DNA of 64,000 bases from CAYJBH01 sp964368625 (GCA_964368625.1 CAYJBH010000007.1:34542-98541); one strand, 5' to 3'; shown: positions 1 through 8,456, counted from the first letter of the stretch. Translations and numbers: made by a program. The notes: generated by a model from the letters alone, not told the origin.

Positions 1-305
1 GTTATTATCTAACACATGCAGAAAAAATAAAGGCTTGTAAAATTGTTGCTGATTCGGGAGCAGACTATATTAAACAAAGCACCGGAACAACACCAAATAA
101 TAGTTTTAACCTAGGCGATATTAAACTAATGAATGCTCTTGTTGGAGATCGCATTAAAATTAAGTCTGCCGGTTGGATTATGAACCTAGAGGATGCCGTG
201 GGGACAATTGAGTTTGGAGCATCTAGAGTAGGAAACAGCGAAGCCGTTCAGTGGTTAAAAGAATGGGATGAAAATCATTGGTATGACCCAATTAAGACGC
301 TTTAA
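1..305 (+). CDS. DeoC/LacD-family aldolase, C-terminal fragment
   Basis: The open frame starts at base 3 and runs about 100 codons to a TAA at 303-305; the rest of the gene lies before the window. The segment KIVADSGADYIKQSTG followed by VGDRIKIKSAGWI and GASRVGNSEA matches the end of the TIM-barrel class I aldolases related to deoxyribose-phosphate aldolase. In that family a Lys in the K-x-S motif (here IKQSTG or IKSAG) forms the Schiff base and the late glycines bind phosphate. With only the C-terminus visible I cannot separate DeoC from related sugar-phosphate aldolases. The gene is convergent with the methyltransfer island and ends in a strong terminator. Confidence 0.7.
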   Translation, partial: YYLTHAEKIKACKIVADSGADYIKQSTGTTPNNSFNLGDIKLMNALVGDRIKIKSAGWIMNLEDAVGTIEFGASRVGNSEAVQWLKEWDENHWYDPIKTL

Positions 306-325
306 ATAGCCAAAGCTTACAGCTT

Positions 326-374
326 AGTTAAAAGTAAAAAAACCGCCTTGTTAGGCGGCTTTTTACTTTTAACT
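326..374. terminator. bidirectional rho-independent terminator
   Basis: CCGCC (343-347) and GGCGG (353-357) form a GC stem around TTGTTA. It is extended by complementary A-rich and T-rich arms on both sides, from AGTTAAAAGTAAAAA to TTTTTACTTTTAACT. Both strands end in a U-run, so it can stop the aldolase gene from the left and the RACo gene from the right. Confidence 0.9.
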
Positions 375-404
375 GTAGGGTTTAACCATATTTGCAGTTT
401 TAAA

Positions 405-1907
405 CTAAAACATCATGTTATCTACATATGCATCCATAAAAACAGGATCGGTTGAGTTTTCGTAGGTTGTTGCGCCGTCTGCCATTATTTGTGAGTTCTC
501 CCAAAGCGGTTTAGAAAGCAGAAGCATAGAGGCACCGGAAAGTGCGGCATTTCCTAAAACTTCGGCTTTGTCAACAAGTTCAGATGGAATAAGTCCTATC
601 TTTGCAGCATTAGCTATGTTTATATTACTGCCAAATCCTCCGGCAATATATAATCTTTTCACATCCTTTATTTTGATATCGGCACGGGCTAGCAAAGCCT
701 CAATTCCTGCCGCAAGCGAAGCCTTGGCAAGCTGCACCATTCTGATATCCTTTTGTGTAAACAAAACGTTAGCAACGTTATTGCCACTGCTCAGAACAAA
801 ATCATCCTCTAACAGCCCCGTTTCGTCCAGCTCTTCGGTGGTGAGCAGACAGGCAATTAAATCAATAACCCCACTACCACATATACCGATAGGCTCAACA
901 CCACCTAAAACTTCCGGAACAATTATATTATTATCTATGGCAACACGATAAACAGCACCTGTTTTTCCCATCATTCCGCTACTTAGTGTAGCACCTTCAA
1001 AGGCGGGGCCCATCGCGGTGGAGCAGCAAAAGAGTTCGTTGTTATGCCAAAGAGCAAGCTCACCATTAGTACCGATATCAGCAAGTAGTGCAGTTTCGTT
1101 TTTTTCACACATTCCGCTTGCAAGTATGGCAGTTGTTATATCGGCACCTATAAACGCTGAGATGCAACGCGGGAGATAAACCTCAGCCGATGGACAGCAG
1201 GCAAAAAAACCGGGAGAAAGCCGTTCACCAAATAGTCTATCAGCCTCAAACGGCGCATGAGAAAGCGGTTCTGGGTCATGGTTTGTTAACAGATAGAGCA
1301 TGGTGGTATTACCTGTTACCACCATCATATCAATGTCGTTTCGGTCGATACCGGATTTTTGTATTAGCTCGTCGACAAGCTCGCAGATTCCATCCTTAAT
1401 ACAGTCGGCAAGAGCCTGTCCGTCTCCGGCAAGACTTTTTTCCATTCTGGAAATAACATCTGCACCAAAGGATGCCTGTGGATTTTTATCGCTCGCCTCG
1501 GACAATAGAGAACCTGTGCCATAAAGCTGTAGCGCAAGGGTGGTTGTTCCGATATCTACAGATATTCCGTATCTATCAAAGGAGGGGTTTTGCTCAAACT
1601 CCGGCATAAATCCTCCAACACTAACAGCAATCTCACTAGTTGTCGATTGCAAAAGCTCGCAGTCGCCTAAAACATGGCAACAACAGGCAAGGCGAATGCC
1701 TGCATTGCGCTGTTGTTCGCTTAATAAAATCATCTCTTCGTTAGAGGGTTTTGAAACATCTCCGGTAATTGTTACTAAACATTTACCACATCGACGTTTT
1801 CCCGCACATGGTTGGTCGAAATGCTCGTGAAGATGGGTAATCTCACCAAGTAGAGCGCCCTTTTCACAGCTGATAATGCCGTCTGCGGTTTTTATGTTAA
1901 CAGTCAT
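405..1907 (-). CDS. RACo-like reductive activator of corrinoid proteins
   Basis: A 500-residue protein of the DUF4445/ASKHA family that reactivates corrinoid methyltransferase systems. When the cobalt is accidentally oxidised to Co(II), these enzymes use ATP to drive an electron from an iron-sulfur cluster back to it. The N-terminus carries a plant-type [2Fe-2S] pattern: C34, C40 and C43 in PCAGKRRCGKC, with C75 in RLACCC as the likely fourth ligand. From about residue 112 the ASKHA core starts with ISVDIGTTT, a phosphate-binding loop, and continues with LLADIGTNGE and AGGFGSN. The N-terminal part is shorter than in some relatives, which have an extra linker. The ATG is preceded by AAAGGA. 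It is the last gene of the corrinoid operon, 31 bases after the CobW gene. That position and the cluster type make the assignment firm, though the client is inferred to be the corrinoid protein at 4362-5000. Confidence 0.88.
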   Translation of the reverse strand: MTVNIKTADGIISCEKGALLGEITHLHEHFDQPCAGKRRCGKCLVTITGDVSKPSNEEMILLSEQQRNAGIRLACCCHVLGDCELLQSTTSEIAVSVGGFMPEFEQNPSFDRYGISVDIGTTTLALQLYGTGSLLSEASDKNPQASFGADVISRMEKSLAGDGQALADCIKDGICELVDELIQKSGIDRNDIDMMVVTGNTTMLYLLTNHDPEPLSHAPFEADRLFGERLSPGFFACCPSAEVYLPRCISAFIGADITTAILASGMCEKNETALLADIGTNGELALWHNNELFCCSTAMGPAFEGATLSSGMMGKTGAVYRVAIDNNIIVPEVLGGVEPIGICGSGVIDLIACLLTTEELDETGLLEDDFVLSSGNNVANVLFTQKDIRMVQLAKASLAAGIEALLARADIKIKDVKRLYIAGGFGSNINIANAAKIGLIPSELVDKAEVLGNAALSGASMLLLSKPLWENSQIMADGATTYENSTDPVFMDAYVDNMMF

Positions 1908-1938
1908 TTCTGTTGCCGGTTCCTTTCGTGCTTTACAA

Positions 1939-2835
1939 TTATGTTTCTTTTTTTATTAAATCGGGATACCATTCAATAGCCGTTAAAACCGCCTTGCGTA
2001 GCGGCATTCCTTTTCCGGCAAGAAGAACAAGCTGGCCTCCTGCCTTGCCACCCCAGGGGGTTATGGATAGCTGTGGGCCGGTGCAGTCTACCAACATTGC
2101 ACCCTCGGTGGTCATTATAAAGCCCTTTATTCTATAGCAACTCTCGGTTAGATATGCTATACATCTATCAAGCTGTGTTCGTGATATTTTAGAATCAAAT
2201 TGTAAGGTTACCTTTTGCAGTGTAATATCCGCAGAGCAAAGAACCTCGTCTAGATATATGTCGGCAGAAAGAAGGGAGAGCCATTCCGGCTTTAGCTCGC
2301 CATAGCTACAGTGCTTAATCTTAGCGGCAGGATTAGCCTCTAAAATTAAACCTTCGGTCTGCTCTATCTGCTCCTCGCTTGCAAGATCTATCTTGTTTAT
2401 CAAGACAAGTGATGAGACTGCAAGCTGGCGGCGGCTAACCTCGGCGGTAGAAAACACCTTAACAAGCCTTGCGGCATCGGCAAGGCAGATACTGCCCTTA
2501 TAGTTTATCATAGGAAAGTCGGAAAGAACCTTGCGAACATTGGTAGGATCGGAAAGGCCGCTTGCCTCGGTTATAATAATATCCGGCTGAGCCTTAATTG
2601 CATTATGAAGCTCTGCCTCAAATTTATCGAGACGGCAGGCACAGAATATTGAACCGTTGTTAATCTCGGCAAGTGCTAATCCAAGCTCTCGAACCAGCTC
2701 ACCGTCTACCCCTTGGCTTCCAAACTCGTTAATTATAAGGTAGATGCGGCGGTCAGAAAACTGCCGCACCAACCTTTTTAAAAATGTGGTCTTACCGGCT
2801 CCGAGAAAGCCGGTAACCAGATAAAAATCTATCAT
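1939..2835 (-). CDS. CobW/COG0523-family GTPase (metallochaperone-like)
   Basis: A 298-residue P-loop GTPase of the G3E group. The Walker A loop GFLGAGKT is at residues 9-16, a switch Glu sits in INEFG near residue 37, and the base-specifying NKID is near residue 148. The usual CxCC metal motif of COG0523 proteins appears as C65-A-C67-R, so the last Cys is Arg. The C-terminal half (KGFIMTTEGAML onward) is the CobW C-terminal domain. Family members insert or traffic metals (Zn, Co, Ni). Its ATG lies one base past the stop codon of the methyltransferase, so translation is probably coupled. Delivery of zinc to the methyltransferase, or a role with the corrinoid, is inference from position only. 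Confidence 0.85.
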   Translation of the reverse strand: MIDFYLVTGFLGAGKTTFLKRLVRQFSDRRIYLIINEFGSQGVDGELVRELGLALAEINNGSIFCACRLDKFEAELHNAIKAQPDIIITEASGLSDPTNVRKVLSDFPMINYKGSICLADAARLVKVFSTAEVSRRQLAVSSLVLINKIDLASEEQIEQTEGLILEANPAAKIKHCSYGELKPEWLSLLSADIYLDEVLCSADITLQKVTLQFDSKISRTQLDRCIAYLTESCYRIKGFIMTTEGAMLVDCTGPQLSITPWGGKAGGQLVLLAGKGMPLRKAVLTAIEWYPDLIKKET

Positions 2836-2836
2836 T

Positions 2837-4195
2837 TTACAGATACTTGTTTATCGCCGCCTCTAATTCCTCCTTAGAAGGGATGATGGACGAAAATTGT
2901 AGTTCACCATTGATATAGATAGATGGAAGGTTAGAAACGCCCATCTTTTTGCAACGAACAATGTTTTCTTTGTAGATAAACTTATGCTCAACAACATCAA
3001 TCTTGTCCCCATAGCTCTCCTTAGCTACGTCGGCTGCGCCCATCATGTAGGTGCAGGCGGCACAGGTAGCGCTATCGAGGGTTAAAACCTCAACAAGAGG
3101 CTTTGTTAGAGAAGCATAGTCCGGTAGCTCAACATCAACATCAAGGTCGCCGGCAACATAGTTTTTCACCATTTCGGCAATGGCATCGGTATCTAAAACA
3201 GCCTGTGCAGCACCGATGGTATTTTCAACCGGTACATCATAGGGCATATCACAGCCGGGGGCTACAATAAAGTTTTTATACTCAGAAAGCTTTGCAAGCA
3301 TGTCGATTACATACTTCATGTTATCCTGTTGTGAGCCGTGGAGCATTACCGAGGTTAACGGAATATTTCCGCCTATAACGATGTTGTAACGATCGCAGAT
3401 TTCCTTTGCCGCCATAATGTCAACATTCTCGTCAACACTTATTGAATCGGGGTTAGTTTGGCACATTACATCTATATTTCGTGTTGCATTACCACAAACG
3501 AAGAATGAAGAGTATACCTTCTTCTCGTTGCGAAGATAGCTGAACATTTCGGTATAAGGTTTTGTTAAAAATTCTTCAAAATGATCAGAAGATATCTGAG
3601 AAACCAGGGGATCAACCACTGCAATTATATCCATTCCGGCATCGATATACATATCGGCAACCTTTAATGCAGCTTTTTTGCAGAAGTCGAGCAGCTCGAT
3701 AACATACTCATCATCATCGAACATATCCATGAAGATATCGTTGCCACGTAGATGGCTAGCAAGGGTAAATGGTCCGCAGATAATGCCGTAAAGTGCTGTT
3801 GTGTCGCCAACCTCTTTCTTAAGGCGTCGCATACCTGAAAGAACCATCGGAAGACGTCCGCTCTGTTCGGTAGGCAGGGTGCATTCACAGGGTATGTTCA
3901 TGGTATCTGCAAGTGGATGCGAGGAAACACTTGGAGGGCAGTCTTTGGCCCAACGAAGCTCACAACCAAGAATTTCGGCCTCTATTTGCAGGTCAAACAT
4001 AACAGGTTGACCGTCCGGTTTATAGAGCTTGTTAACTTCTAACAGTGCGGCTACCATGCTATCCTCATCGGATAAAAACTTTTCGGCATCAACGCCGGTA
4101 AGCAGACCTGCATGAACTCCGGCAAACGGTACCCATGGTGCACGAGGTGTAGTCTTGTGGTCTAAGGTTGCAAAAAGCAATTCTTTTGGTGTCAT
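2837..4195 (-). CDS. UroD-fold corrinoid methyltransferase fused to a thioredoxin-like domain
   Basis: A 452-residue protein. Residues 1 to about 345 are of the MtaA/CmuA type in the uroporphyrinogen decarboxylase fold, which moves methyl groups between a corrinoid protein and a thiol or pterin acceptor. Seen motifs are VPFAGVHAGLLTG, the FFVCGNAT block and VAPGCDMPYDVPVEN. MtaA enzymes bind zinc through H-x-C and a later Cys; here the two Cys are present but the His position is Phe (FVC). Residues about 365-452 form an added thioredoxin-like domain with CAAC (C378, C381) and a cis-Pro type NLPSIYING. The frame is open 37 codons further upstream, but the ATG at 4195 has AAGGAG eight bases before it and begins MTPKELL, typical for the family. 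It follows the corrinoid gene and is tightly followed by the CobW gene. The methyl donor is unknown. Confidence 0.85.
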   Translation of the reverse strand: MTPKELLFATLDHKTTPRAPWVPFAGVHAGLLTGVDAEKFLSDEDSMVAALLEVNKLYKPDGQPVMFDLQIEAEILGCELRWAKDCPPSVSSHPLADTMNIPCECTLPTEQSGRLPMVLSGMRRLKKEVGDTTALYGIICGPFTLASHLRGNDIFMDMFDDDEYVIELLDFCKKAALKVADMYIDAGMDIIAVVDPLVSQISSDHFEEFLTKPYTEMFSYLRNEKKVYSSFFVCGNATRNIDVMCQTNPDSISVDENVDIMAAKEICDRYNIVIGGNIPLTSVMLHGSQQDNMKYVIDMLAKLSEYKNFIVAPGCDMPYDVPVENTIGAAQAVLDTDAIAEMVKNYVAGDLDVDVELPDYASLTKPLVEVLTLDSATCAACTYMMGAADVAKESYGDKIDVVEHKFIYKENIVRCKKMGVSNLPSIYINGELQFSSIIPSKEELEAAINKYL

Positions 4196-4303
4196 TATAA
4201 AAACTCCTTGTATGATTATTAATTTTTTAAGATTTATAGCGTAGCCTACTCTATTTTTGGGTACAGAAATCCGTCCCACGGAGAGAAAGTTCGCCGGGGT
4301 CAT

Positions 4304-4327
4304 CATCGGGAGGGATACCTCCCGATG
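4304..4327 (-). other. intercistronic perfect inverted repeat
   Basis: Ten-base arms CATCGGGAGG and CCTCCCGATG flank GATA between the corrinoid gene and the methyltransferase gene. There is no U-run on the minus transcript, so it is more likely an mRNA processing or stability hairpin, or a weak attenuator that sets the ratio of the two proteins, than a full terminator. Confidence 0.55.
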
Positions 4328-4361
4328 TTAACTTATATATTATGTGAATTATTTTTTGGAA

Positions 4362-5000
4362 TTATGCGCCTTTGCAAATTTCAACAGCTACATCAGCAGC
4401 ACTTGCAGCGTCAGATGTGTATCTGTCTGCACCTATCTGCTGGCAATATGCATCGGTTACAGGAGCGCCACCAATCATAATGCTAACTTTATCACGAAGA
4501 CCGGATTCCTCTAAAGCCTTAACTACATCTGCCATTACACCCATGGTGGTTGTAAGTAGTGCGCTACAGCAGATTATATCGCAGTTTTCATCCCTTGCAG
4601 TATTTACAAATGTTTCGGGAGATACGTCGGTTCCAAGATCGACAACCTCAAGACCTTTGCCTTCCATCATCATCTTTACAAGGTTCTTGCCGATGTCATG
4701 TAGGTCGCCTTTAACGGTTCCGATACAAACCTTGCCGTTAGCCTTTACGCCAGATTCTGCAAGAAGTGGCTTTAGCAGAGAGGCACCCATGTTCATTGCA
4801 CGTGCGGCAACCAAAACCTCAGGTACAAAAACCTCGTTGTTTTTAAACTTCTCACCAATTATGCCCATACCTGAAAGAAGACCTTCGTCGAGAATTAGCT
4901 TAGCATCCATTCCCTCGTCGATAGCCTGCTGAACCAAAGCCTTAACATCTTTTGCCTTACCTTTTTGTAGCATCTCGGAAATTTGTTGTAGTAGTTCCAT
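4362..5000 (-). CDS. methyltransferase cognate corrinoid (B12-binding) protein
   Basis: A 212-residue protein of the MtaC/MttC/MtbC type. Residues 1-85 form the helical cap domain (GLLSGMGIIGEKF, EVFVPEVLVAARAMN). Residues 86-212 form the Rossmann-like cobalamin domain with the base-off, His-on signature D99-L-H101-D-I-G104, where H101 is the lower cobalt ligand. GGAPVT and ADRYTSDA line the tail of the nucleotide loop. It carries the methyl group on Co between a substrate-specific methyltransferase and the acceptor enzyme. No substrate-specific methyltransferase gene is present beside it, which is unusual for a self-contained demethylation cluster. It is the first gene of the minus-strand operon and its start is preceded by GGGAG. 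Confidence 0.9.
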   Translation of the reverse strand: MELLQQISEMLQKGKAKDVKALVQQAIDEGMDAKLILDEGLLSGMGIIGEKFKNNEVFVPEVLVAARAMNMGASLLKPLLAESGVKANGKVCIGTVKGDLHDIGKNLVKMMMEGKGLEVVDLGTDVSPETFVNTARDENCDIICCSALLTTTMGVMADVVKALEESGLRDKVSIMIGGAPVTDAYCQQIGADRYTSDAASAADVAVEICKGA

Positions 5001-5040
5001 GATAATAGTACTCCCAATTAATTATTTTAAACTTGTGTTT

Positions 5041-5125
5041 ATTATAATACAACTAAAAGATTAATATTTCTTGCAATTTTCATCACTGTTTGGTAAAATT
5101 ATGACATGATGATAAATATTTACCA
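5041..5125. promoter_or_regulatory. divergent control region of the corrinoid operon
   Basis: On the minus strand TATAAT lies at 5046-5041, but the matching -35 position (AAATAT) is poor, as expected for an activator-dependent promoter. An inverted repeat TGGTAAA (5091-5097) and TTTACCA (5119-5125) sits between it and the start of the AraC-type regulator gene, suiting a dimer binding site. Binding by the neighbour is inference. Confidence 0.45.
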
Positions 5126-5138
5126 TTAGAGGTTCGTT

Positions 5139-6365
5139 TTGGAGATAATAAATATTGCACGGGAATGTGCCGATGCCTTTAACAAGGCGAGCGGAATAGG
5201 ATGTACCGTAACCGATAATTCAGATAATAATGTGGCAGAGTTTGGCTACGGTATAAGAAGTTGTGAACTTTGCAGCGCAATGGGTCACAATAAGTCGAGG
5301 TGCGATGATGCTCATGCTTACGGCATGAACGAGGCAGAACGATTTGGCGGAAGATATATTTATTACTGCCCTATGGGGCTTGTCTGCTTTGTTTCACCTA
5401 TTCAGGGGGAGTTGCAGGCTGCAGCCAGAATTACAGCAGGCCCATTCTTTATGGTAGAACGAGAGGATTATATCGACTGCGAAATGGACGACCTTTCGAA
5501 TGATTGCAAAAAAAAAGCAATTGAGGTTGCAGGTAAAATACCGGTTGTTCCTCCACCGCGAATAGAGCATCTTTCTAAATTGCTTTTTATGTCGGCAAGC
5601 TATATGAATAACAAGCTATCCCTAGATATGCTTAACGATAGATTGCAGTCTCGGCAGATACAGGAAAAGATAGGTGGCTATATACATCAGTTAAAGGGGG
5701 AAGAGCGAGCAAGCTATCCCATGGAAAAGGAGAAGGCGTTGTTAAAGGCGGTAGAAAAGGGCGATAAACCGCTTGCACAGGATTTGTTAAACCAGCTACT
5801 CGGCCATATTATGTTTTCCACAGGCTACGATTTCGAGCAGATTAAGGCTAGAACCTATGGACTTATGGTGCTTATAGGACGAGCCGCAACCGATGCCGGA
5901 GCAGACCCGGAATATGCACTCTCGGTAGGGGACGAAGGGCTTAGAGCTATATCCGGCTTTAAAAACGGAGAGCAACTTTGCCTGTGGCTATCAAAAACCG
6001 TAAACTCACTGATGGACAAAATTTTTAAATACCGAGAAGCACCGCACGCCTCAATCATCAGACGTTGCACCGAATATATCGAAAAGAATTATCAGGAACA
6101 CATAACCCTAGAGAGTATGGCGGCTGTAATATATCTATCAGAGGCGTACCTTTCCAGAATATTTCGCAAAGAAACCGGACAAAGCTTCACCGAGTACCTC
6201 AACAGAATGAGGATAGAGCAGAGCAAGGAGATGCTTCGATTAAAGAGCAATAGAATTGTAGATGTTGCGGCGGCGGTAGGATTTGAGGATCAAAGTTATT
6301 TTACCAAAGTTTTTAAAAAACACACCGGAATAACCCCCGGACACTATCGTGAGCGGATAGGGTAA
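5139..6365 (+). CDS. PocR-domain AraC-family transcription regulator
   Basis: A 408-residue regulator. Residues 1 to about 165 are a PocR sensory domain with a Cys-rich core (SCELCSAMGHNKSRC, then YYCPMGLVCFVSPI). The middle part is helical. Residues about 305-408 hold the two AraC helix-turn-helix motifs (ESMAAVIYLSEAYLSRIFRK and VDVAAAVGFEDQSYFTKVFK). PocR domains bind small hydrocarbon-type ligands in known cases such as propanediol utilisation. The start is a TTG preceded by AGAGG at about seven bases. The gene is divergent from the corrinoid operon across 138 bases, the classical layout for an activator that induces that operon when its methylated substrate is present; the ligand is not known. 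Confidence 0.88.
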   Translation: MEIINIARECADAFNKASGIGCTVTDNSDNNVAEFGYGIRSCELCSAMGHNKSRCDDAHAYGMNEAERFGGRYIYYCPMGLVCFVSPIQGELQAAARITAGPFFMVEREDYIDCEMDDLSNDCKKKAIEVAGKIPVVPPPRIEHLSKLLFMSASYMNNKLSLDMLNDRLQSRQIQEKIGGYIHQLKGEERASYPMEKEKALLKAVEKGDKPLAQDLLNQLLGHIMFSTGYDFEQIKARTYGLMVLIGRAATDAGADPEYALSVGDEGLRAISGFKNGEQLCLWLSKTVNSLMDKIFKYREAPHASIIRRCTEYIEKNYQEHITLESMAAVIYLSEAYLSRIFRKETGQSFTEYLNRMRIEQSKEMLRLKSNRIVDVAAAVGFEDQSYFTKVFKKHTGITPGHYRERIG

Positions 6366-6371
6366 AAGAGG

Positions 6372-7733
6372 CTACACTCTTTCTCTTGTTAACTTCTTTG
6401 CAAAATCGGTTTTATTTACCTTTACGGCAGCCACTATGCATTTTAACAGCTGGTCTGATTTTAGAAAGAAGAAAACGATTACAGGGTCAAGTTTCCATAC
6501 ATATGCGGCGAGTAGCGAGAGTGGAATAACAATTCCCCACTGAAAAACAGAATCGTTATACAAAACAAATTTTGTGTCGCCTGCACCCCTAACGATACCT
6601 ACAAGGCATGCCACCTGGTAGCTGGTTCCGACTATAGCTATGCTCCAAACATTTAAAAATCCATCGGTGATTGCCCTTGTCTCACTTGAAAGTGTATATA
6701 AACTTAAGATAGGTTCCTTTATAAAAAATAACAAACTGCCGGCGAATACACCTAAAACAATAAATATAACCTGTAAGGTTTTGGTATACTCCTTAAGCTT
6801 TTTGAAATTACCCTCACCTACCGTTCTGCCAACTATAACGCCGGTAGCATTAGAAGCACTGTAGGAAAAGACTGAGGATATCTGAAATATGGTTACCGAC
6901 ACCGAGTTTGCCGTTATAACCGCAGGCCCAAGGTGGCCTAAAATTGCCAGCTGAACGCTCATTGCAACGCCCCACATAGCGTTTGAGATAATAACCGGAA
7001 TGCCTACCTTGATGTAATCTTTAAACAAAATGGGGTCTACATGTCCAAAGGAAGAAAGGGTAAGCTTTAGTTTTTTATCAAACCTTTTAAGATAAATAAC
7101 AACAACAATAAATTCAATTATTCTAGCTGTTAGTGTTGCTATTGCCGCACCCTGAACTCCGAGTCTCGGTGCACCAAAATTCCCGTAAATTAATATATAG
7201 TTTAATAGAACATTGATAATAAGGGTAGACATGGATATATAAAATCCTATCTTAACCGTTTCAACACTTCTAAGTCCTGCCAAAAGGGTATTTGTAAGTG
7301 CAAAAAGAATATAGGAAAAAGAGATGATTTGTATATACTTAACCCCTTCGGTAATAACGGCCTCGTCTGAGGTGAAAAGAGAAATGGTGGATTCTGGGAA
7401 GATAAATGCAACCGCCCCAACAACAGCCGAGATTAAACAGGCTGTTTTGGTAGCACAGTTTATTATCATCTTAATTGCGTCCATGTCCTTGATTCCCCAA
7501 TATTGTGAGGACAAAACAACTATACCCTCGCCAACGCCGAGAACGATCATGTTAAGAACAAACTGAATCTGAATTGCAAGCGAAACTCCCGCTAATGCGG
7601 GCTCGGAATAGTTTCCCAGCATAACATTATCGGCAAGTGAAACAGCTGTAGTTACAAGACTTTGCAACACCATAGCCGCCATTAGCGAAAAAAAGTTTTT
7701 ATAAAAACCCGAATCTTTTACAAAAATCGACAT
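6372..7733 (-). CDS. MATE-family multidrug/metabolite exporter
   Basis: A 453-residue membrane protein with about twelve hydrophobic segments in two homologous halves, typical of MATE antiporters (cation-driven efflux of organic compounds). The start MSIFVKDSGFYKNFFSLM and the repeated VSLADNVMLG / SQYWG type sequences match the Clostridia NorM/DinF-like group. It ends six bases past the AraC-type regulator gene, convergent with it. Its translation start lies inside a large dyad at 7733-7784. The substrate cannot be told from sequence. Confidence 0.9.
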   Translation of the reverse strand: MSIFVKDSGFYKNFFSLMAAMVLQSLVTTAVSLADNVMLGNYSEPALAGVSLAIQIQFVLNMIVLGVGEGIVVLSSQYWGIKDMDAIKMIINCATKTACLISAVVGAVAFIFPESTISLFTSDEAVITEGVKYIQIISFSYILFALTNTLLAGLRSVETVKIGFYISMSTLIINVLLNYILIYGNFGAPRLGVQGAAIATLTARIIEFIVVVIYLKRFDKKLKLTLSSFGHVDPILFKDYIKVGIPVIISNAMWGVAMSVQLAILGHLGPAVITANSVSVTIFQISSVFSYSASNATGVIVGRTVGEGNFKKLKEYTKTLQVIFIVLGVFAGSLLFFIKEPILSLYTLSSETRAITDGFLNVWSIAIVGTSYQVACLVGIVRGAGDTKFVLYNDSVFQWGIVIPLSLLAAYVWKLDPVIVFFFLKSDQLLKCIVAAVKVNKTDFAKKLTRERV

Positions 7734-7784
7734 AAACCTATATCCTAAAAAAATGCACTGTGCTTATTTTAGCATATAGGTTTA
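7733..7784 (-). promoter_or_regulatory. large dyad covering the MATE start and ribosome site
   Basis: Arms TAAACCTATAT and ATATAGGTTTA are perfect 11-base complements. After a one-base mismatch they continue with CTAAAA and TTTTAG, and GCAC-T-GTGC sits near the centre. On the minus transcript the right arm of the folded RNA contains the ribosome site (AGGATATAGG) and the ATG itself. It could be an operator for an unseen repressor or an RNA fold that hides the start. Confidence 0.6.
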
Positions 7785-7866
7785 GCTTTGTATACAATAA
7801 AAGTATTAATTATTTTGCTTTTTGTCCTATGATTATGTTATTTCGCTTATATCGAAAATTTGAAAA

Positions 7867-8406
7867 TTATACAATTTTTGCATTTAAAACGTTCTTTATA
7901 TGTTCTATGGCCATAACATGCCCATCTTGGTTAAAACTTGCAACACCATCTTTATGTAAAACAATGTTGTAACCTAAATTGTATGCCTCTATCGCTGTAT
8001 GTAACACGCAGATATCGGTGCATACCCCTACAAGGTGAAGTTCTTTAACCTGTCGTTCATGCAACTTTAATGCAAGAGGTGTTGCTGCAAAGGCGGAATA
8101 TCGTTGTTTTTCTATGCCTATAAAACGATTAGGGTTAACATCTAAAACAACTGAATTTACCTTACCGTAGAGTAGACGACCTTTTTCATCGTAGCAATGA
8201 GCCGGAAACATATCCTTTTCGCCATTATACTCATCATGTTCGTTATGATTATCGGTTGCTACTACTACAAAGCCATCATCCTTAATAAATTTTTCAACTA
8301 AATCAGCAATATAACCCTCAATAGCTTGGCCCGGTTCACCGCATGTTAGTCGGCCATCTGTTGCTACAAAGTCATTAACATAGTCGATTATGATTAAAGC
8401 TTTCAT
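7867..8406 (-). CDS. pncA: nicotinamidase-like cysteine hydrolase
   Basis: A 179-residue protein of the isochorismatase/nicotinamidase fold. The catalytic set D8 (IIIDYVNDF), K100 and C133 (in GVCTDICV) is complete. The metal site expected for true nicotinamidases, D52-x-H54 with H70, is also present, which favours nicotinamide to nicotinate hydrolysis in NAD salvage over isochorismatase activity. It is cytoplasmic. It sits between the ABC exporter genes and the MATE gene on the same strand. A 133-base gap to the MATE gene contains the dyad described separately. Confidence 0.82.
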   Translation of the reverse strand: MKALIIIDYVNDFVATDGRLTCGEPGQAIEGYIADLVEKFIKDDGFVVVATDNHNEHDEYNGEKDMFPAHCYDEKGRLLYGKVNSVVLDVNPNRFIGIEKQRYSAFAATPLALKLHERQVKELHLVGVCTDICVLHTAIEAYNLGYNIVLHKDGVASFNQDGHVMAIEHIKNVLNAKIV

Positions 8407-8456
8407 CTATGTTGTTCCCCTTAAAAAATATCACAAATCTGCACTTAATTATAAGC

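Noticed and set aside
4196..4306. Longer methyltransferase with 37 extra residues
   Set aside because: The region has no good ribosome site, contains stem sequence between the genes, and MTPKELL at 4195 has an ideal AAGGAG.
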